Below are positions 4,176-7,139 of a DNA stretch of 7,139 nucleotides, piece after piece. The DNA comes from an uncultured Erysipelotrichaceae bacterium (GTDB taxonomy: Bacteria > Bacillota_I > Bacilli_A > RF39 > UBA660), in the NCBI GenBank assembly GCA_902795755.1, contig CADBMO010000052.1, positions 1-7,139 of the forward strand. Reading direction: 5' to 3'. How positions within the stretch are numbered: position 1 is the stretch's first letter; the number at the start of each line of letters is the position of its first letter. The notes beneath the pieces are model-generated. The model did not search any database and was not told the origin of the DNA. It saw only the letters and a list, made by a program, of their open reading frames with translations. A program made the position numbers and the translations under genes.

Positions 4176-4589
4176 ATGCCTACAATAAACCAAATTCTTC
4201 GTCACGGAAGAAAAAACAAAAAGCGTAAACCAAAAGCACCAGTTTTATTAGTTAGAACTAACACTCTAAAGAAAAAAACTATAAGTGCTAACTCTCCACA
4301 AAAACGTGGGGTATGTACTCGTGTTGGTACAATGACACCAAAGAAACCAAACTCTGCATTACGTAAGTATGCACGTGTTCGTTTAAGTAATGGGTATGAG
4401 GTTACTGCTTACATTCCAGGACAAGGACACAATTTACAAGAACACAGCGTAGTATTAATACGTGGTGGGCGTGTAAAAGACTTAATCGGAGTACGTTATC
4501 ATATTATTAGAGGTACTCTTGATACTGCAGGTGTACAAGATCGTATGCAAGGAAGATCTAAGTACGGTGCTAAAAAACCTAAGAAGTAA
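4176..4589 (+). CDS. rpsL: 30S ribosomal protein S12
   Basis: Decoding-site protein of the small subunit. The 137 residues have the Firmicutes-type extra N-terminal segment (124 residues in E. coli). Hallmarks are PQKRGVCTRV (41-50), TPKKPNSALRK (54-64) and GHNLQEHSVVLIRGGRVKDL (84-103). Lys56 and Lys101 correspond to E. coli Lys43 and Lys88, where substitutions give streptomycin resistance; both are unchanged. Asp102 is the position that carries beta-methylthiolation in many bacteria. Oddity: residue 104 is Ile (codon ATC), where E. coli Pro91 and Bacillus have Pro in KDLPGVRYH. Changes there alter the streptomycin response in E. coli. The start is ATG 4176, with AAAGGAG seven bases upstream. 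It is first gene of the str operon, with many CGT and ACT codons as in highly expressed genes. rpsG follows after 18 bases. Confidence 0.98.
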   Translation: MPTINQILRHGRKNKKRKPKAPVLLVRTNTLKKKTISANSPQKRGVCTRVGTMTPKKPNSALRKYARVRLSNGYEVTAYIPGQGHNLQEHSVVLIRGGRVKDLIGVRYHIIRGTLDTAGVQDRMQGRSKYGAKKPKK

Positions 4590-4607
4590 TAAGAAAGGAG
4601 AAATAAT

Positions 4608-5075
4608 ATGAGAAAAAGACGTGCTGTAAAAAGAGACGTTTTACCAGATCCAGTCTACAATGATAAAGTTATTACTAAATTAATCAACCAAATCATGTTA
4701 GATGGTAAACGTGGTAAAGCAGAAAAAATAGTATATGCAGCGTTTGATCAAATACATGAAAGAACTGGAGAAAACGCAAACGACGTATTCAAAAAAGCAA
4801 TAGAGAATATTACTCCTGCTTTAGAAGTTAAAGCTCGCCGTGTTGGTGGTGCTAACTACCAAGTTCCAGTTGAAGTTAAACCAGCAAGAGCTCAAACATT
4901 GATGCTTAGATGGTTAGTTAATGCAGTTCGTGCACGTGGGGGTAAAACAATGGCTGATAAGTTAGCCAGTGAAATCATAGATGCTTCAAATAATACTGGA
5001 GCAGCTGTAAAGAAAAAAGAAGATACTCACAAGATGGCAGAAGCTAATAAAGCATTTGCACATTATCGTTGGTAG
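4608..5075 (+). CDS. rpsG: 30S ribosomal protein S7
   Basis: Primary binding protein of the 16S rRNA 3' major domain, which nucleates assembly of the small-subunit head and contacts mRNA and tRNA near the exit site. Its 155 residues are standard bacterial length. Conserved stretches are the basic N-terminus MRKRRAVKRDVLPDP, KLINQIMLDGKRGKAE (24-39), PALEVKARRVGGANYQVPVEV (70-90, the rRNA-binding beta region), RWLVNAVRARGGKTMADKLA, and the terminal HKMAEANKAFAHYRW. AAGAAAGGAG (4591-4600) lies ahead of ATG 4608. The 18-base gap after rpsL and 15-base gap before fusA show a tight operon. In E. coli S7 represses its own operon by binding between rpsL and rpsG; this gap is too short for a similar structure. 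Nothing in the protein looks altered. Confidence 0.98.
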   Translation: MRKRRAVKRDVLPDPVYNDKVITKLINQIMLDGKRGKAEKIVYAAFDQIHERTGENANDVFKKAIENITPALEVKARRVGGANYQVPVEVKPARAQTLMLRWLVNAVRARGGKTMADKLASEIIDASNNTGAAVKKKEDTHKMAEANKAFAHYRW

Positions 5076-5090
5076 GAAAGGAAATAAAAG

Positions 5091-7139
5091 ATGGCTCGTG
5101 AATATTCATTAGAAAACACTCGTAACATTGGTATAATGGCTCACGTTGATGCCGGAAAAACTACATGTACTGAACGTGTTTTGTTCCATACACATAAGAT
5201 CCACAAAATAGGTGAAACTCACGATGGTGAATCACAAATGGACTGGATGGACCAAGAAAAAGAACGTGGTATTACAATTACATCTGCAGCAACAACTGCA
5301 TTTTGGAAAGGTACACGTTTAAACATTATTGATACTCCAGGTCACGTAGACTTTACAATTGAAGTTACTAGATCACTTAGAGTATTAGATGGTGCTGTTA
5401 CCGTACTTGACTCTCAAAATGGTGTTGAACCACAAACTGAAAATGTTTGGAGACAAGCTACTGACATGCACGTTCCAAGACTTGTTTTTTCTAACAAGAT
5501 GGATAAAATGGGTGCTGATTTTGCATTTAGCGTTAATAGTATTAAAGAAAGACTTGGTGTTAAAGCAACAGCAATCCAATGGCCTATAGGAGCTGAATCA
5601 GATTTTAACGGAATCATCGATTTAGTAACTATGAAGGCTTACCAATATGATGGTAAACAAGAAGAAAATCCAACTGAAATCGAAATTCCAGCAGATTTAA
5701 AAGATTTAGTAGAACAAAAGAGAATTGAAATGATTGAAGATGCTGCTGAATATGATGAAGAGTTAATGGAAAAATATTTAGAAGGTGCAGAAATATCTGT
5801 AGAGCTAATTAAAAGAGCAATAAGAAAAGGTGTTCTAGCAGTTGAAATGTTCCCAGTAATGTGTGGTACAGCACTAGGAAACATTGGTGTTAAATTAATG
5901 CTTGATGCTGTAGTAGATTACCTACCTGCTCCAACTGATGTACCTGCTATTAAAGGTCATGATGCAAAAGATAATGAAGTTGAAGTTCATGCTTCAGATT
6001 CAGAACCATTTGCAGCATTAGCATTTAAAATTGCAACTGACCCATTCGTAGGTAGATTATCATTCTTTAGGGTTTATGCAGGAACATTAAAAAGTGGTTC
6101 TTACGTATTAAACTCAAATAAGAATACTAAAGAAAGAATTGGACGTATCTTACAAATGCATGCTAATAACCGTACTGAAATATCCGAGGTATATGCAGGT
6201 GATATAGCAGCAGCTGTAGGACTTAAAAATACAACTACTGGTGACACATTATGTGATGAAAAACATCCAGTAATATTAGAAAAAATGGTTATTCCTGAAC
6301 CAGTTATCTCAATTGCTATTGAGCCAAAGAGTAAGGGTGACCAAGAAAAGATGTCTACTGCTCTTCAAAAACTAGCAGAAGAAGATCCAACGTTTAGAGC
6401 AGAAACTGATCAAGAATCAGGTCAAACTGTTATTTCTGGTATGGGTGAGTTACACTTAGACGTACTAGTTGATAGAATGAAAAGAGAATTTGGCGTTGAA
6501 GCTAACATTGGTAAACCACAAGTTGCTTATCGTGAAACTTTAACAGTTGCTGGTGATAGTGAAGGTAAATACATTAAACAATCTGGTGGTCGTGGACAAT
6601 ATGGACACGTATGGGTTAAGTTTGAGCCAAACAAAGATAAAGGTTACGAATTCGTTGACCAAATCGTTGGTGGTGTAGTACCTCGTGAATACATTCCAGT
6701 AGTAGATAAAGGATTACAAGAAGCTATGAAAACAGGTGTTCTTGCAGGATACCCTATGATAGACGTTAAAGCAACATTATTTGATGGTTCTTACCATGAT
6801 GTTGACTCTAACGAAATGGCATTTAAGGTTGCGGCATCTTTAGCATTAAAAGAAGCTAAAAAACATTGTAACCCTGTTCTTTTAGAACCAATTATGAAAG
6901 TGGATATAGTTGTTCCAGAAGAATATATGGGTAACGTAATGGGAGATATTACATCTAGAAGAGGACGTCCTATGGGTCAAGAAACTCAAGGTAACTCATT
7001 AAAGATTAATGCATTCGTTCCATTATCAGAAATGTTTGGTTATGCAACAAGCTTAAGATCAAATACACAAGGTCGTGGAACATTCATGATGTTATTTGAT
7101 CACTATGAAGAAGTACCAAAGAGTATTTCAGAAGACATC
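5091..7139 (+). CDS. fusA: Elongation factor G (3' end just outside window)
   Basis: Ribosomal translocase: uses GTP to move tRNAs and mRNA after each peptide bond, and with ribosome recycling factor splits post-termination ribosomes. The frame is open from ATG 5091 to the window end (683 codons). The family is about 690 residues long, so only some ten C-terminal residues are missing. The G domain has AHVDAGKT (17-24), ERGIT (58-62, switch I), DTPGH (81-85, switch II with catalytic His85), NKMD (135-138) and GAE (167-169). Domain IV has SGGRGQYGH (about 498-506). Domain V ends with NSLKINAFVPLSEMFGYA and TQGRGTFMM. Residue 26 is Cys where most EF-Gs have Thr; the GTP-binding Lys and Thr are intact. 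AAAGGA (5077-5082) provides the ribosome binding site, eight bases from the ATG. It is third gene of the str operon; tuf often follows but lies outside. Confidence 0.98.
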   Translation, partial: MAREYSLENTRNIGIMAHVDAGKTTCTERVLFHTHKIHKIGETHDGESQMDWMDQEKERGITITSAATTAFWKGTRLNIIDTPGHVDFTIEVTRSLRVLDGAVTVLDSQNGVEPQTENVWRQATDMHVPRLVFSNKMDKMGADFAFSVNSIKERLGVKATAIQWPIGAESDFNGIIDLVTMKAYQYDGKQEENPTEIEIPADLKDLVEQKRIEMIEDAAEYDEELMEKYLEGAEISVELIKRAIRKGVLAVEMFPVMCGTALGNIGVKLMLDAVVDYLPAPTDVPAIKGHDAKDNEVEVHASDSEPFAALAFKIATDPFVGRLSFFRVYAGTLKSGSYVLNSNKNTKERIGRILQMHANNRTEISEVYAGDIAAAVGLKNTTTGDTLCDEKHPVILEKMVIPEPVISIAIEPKSKGDQEKMSTALQKLAEEDPTFRAETDQESGQTVISGMGELHLDVLVDRMKREFGVEANIGKPQVAYRETLTVAGDSEGKYIKQSGGRGQYGHVWVKFEPNKDKGYEFVDQIVGGVVPREYIPVVDKGLQEAMKTGVLAGYPMIDVKATLFDGSYHDVDSNEMAFKVAASLALKEAKKHCNPVLLEPIMKVDIVVPEEYMGNVMGDITSRRGRPMGQETQGNSLKINAFVPLSEMFGYATSLRSNTQGRGTFMMLFDHYEEVPKSISEDI

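Noticed and set aside
5385..5884. Four short reading frames on both strands inside fusA
   Set aside because: They overlap the clearly conserved EF-G frame, which is intact across the region.
1..7139. Mobile element, CRISPR array, tRNA, or defence system
   Set aside because: No transposase, spaced repeats, cloverleaf-like sequence or defence gene is visible; the window is almost fully occupied by housekeeping genes.

Overview
This window is AT-rich (about two thirds A+T by eye) and encodes housekeeping genes of a low-GC Gram-positive bacterium of the Bacilli/Mollicutes-related kind. The long Firmicutes-type S12, the zinc-type L31 and a class IIB fructose-bisphosphate aldolase support this. 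All Trp codons are TGG and no gene needs TGA as a sense codon, so the standard bacterial code fits. An intact murA argues for a peptidoglycan-making cell, not a wall-less mycoplasma. An uncultured Bacilli lineage such as RF39 or a relative is a guess, not shown. All genes are on the + strand.

Layout. (1) 2-295: C-terminal end of a surface protein with a Thr-repeat stalk, one membrane segment and a basic tail, closed by a 10-bp hairpin terminator. (2) 332-2894: a promoter, then fba (class II aldolase with a shortened catalytic loop), murA, and an unrecognised small basic gene overlapping the murA stop by one base. (3) 2905-3720: a 21-pair hairpin that overlaps the ribosome binding site of a membrane-anchored SGNH/GDSL hydrolase. 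(4) 3710-4017: a good promoter, a leader hairpin and rpmE (L31). (5) 4049-7139: a very strong promoter framed by a 9-bp inverted repeat, a structured leader of about 90 nt, then the str operon rpsL-rpsG-fusA. fusA runs off the window roughly ten codons before its expected end.

How the genes fit together. The order fba - murA - ... - rpmE resembles the Bacillus fbaA-tal-murAB-glpX-rho-rpmE segment with tal, glpX and rho missing and two other genes in their place. The str operon, usually next to rpoBC in Firmicutes, here follows rpmE and has its own promoter. The functions are glycolysis, cell-wall precursor synthesis, an envelope hydrolase and translation.

I see no mobile element, CRISPR array, tRNA, rRNA or clearly new multi-gene system. 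The points most worth checking are the shortened aldolase loop, an S12 Pro-to-Ile change at a streptomycin-dependence position, the inverted repeat around the str promoter, the hairpin covering the hydrolase ribosome binding site, and the unknown gene coupled to murA.
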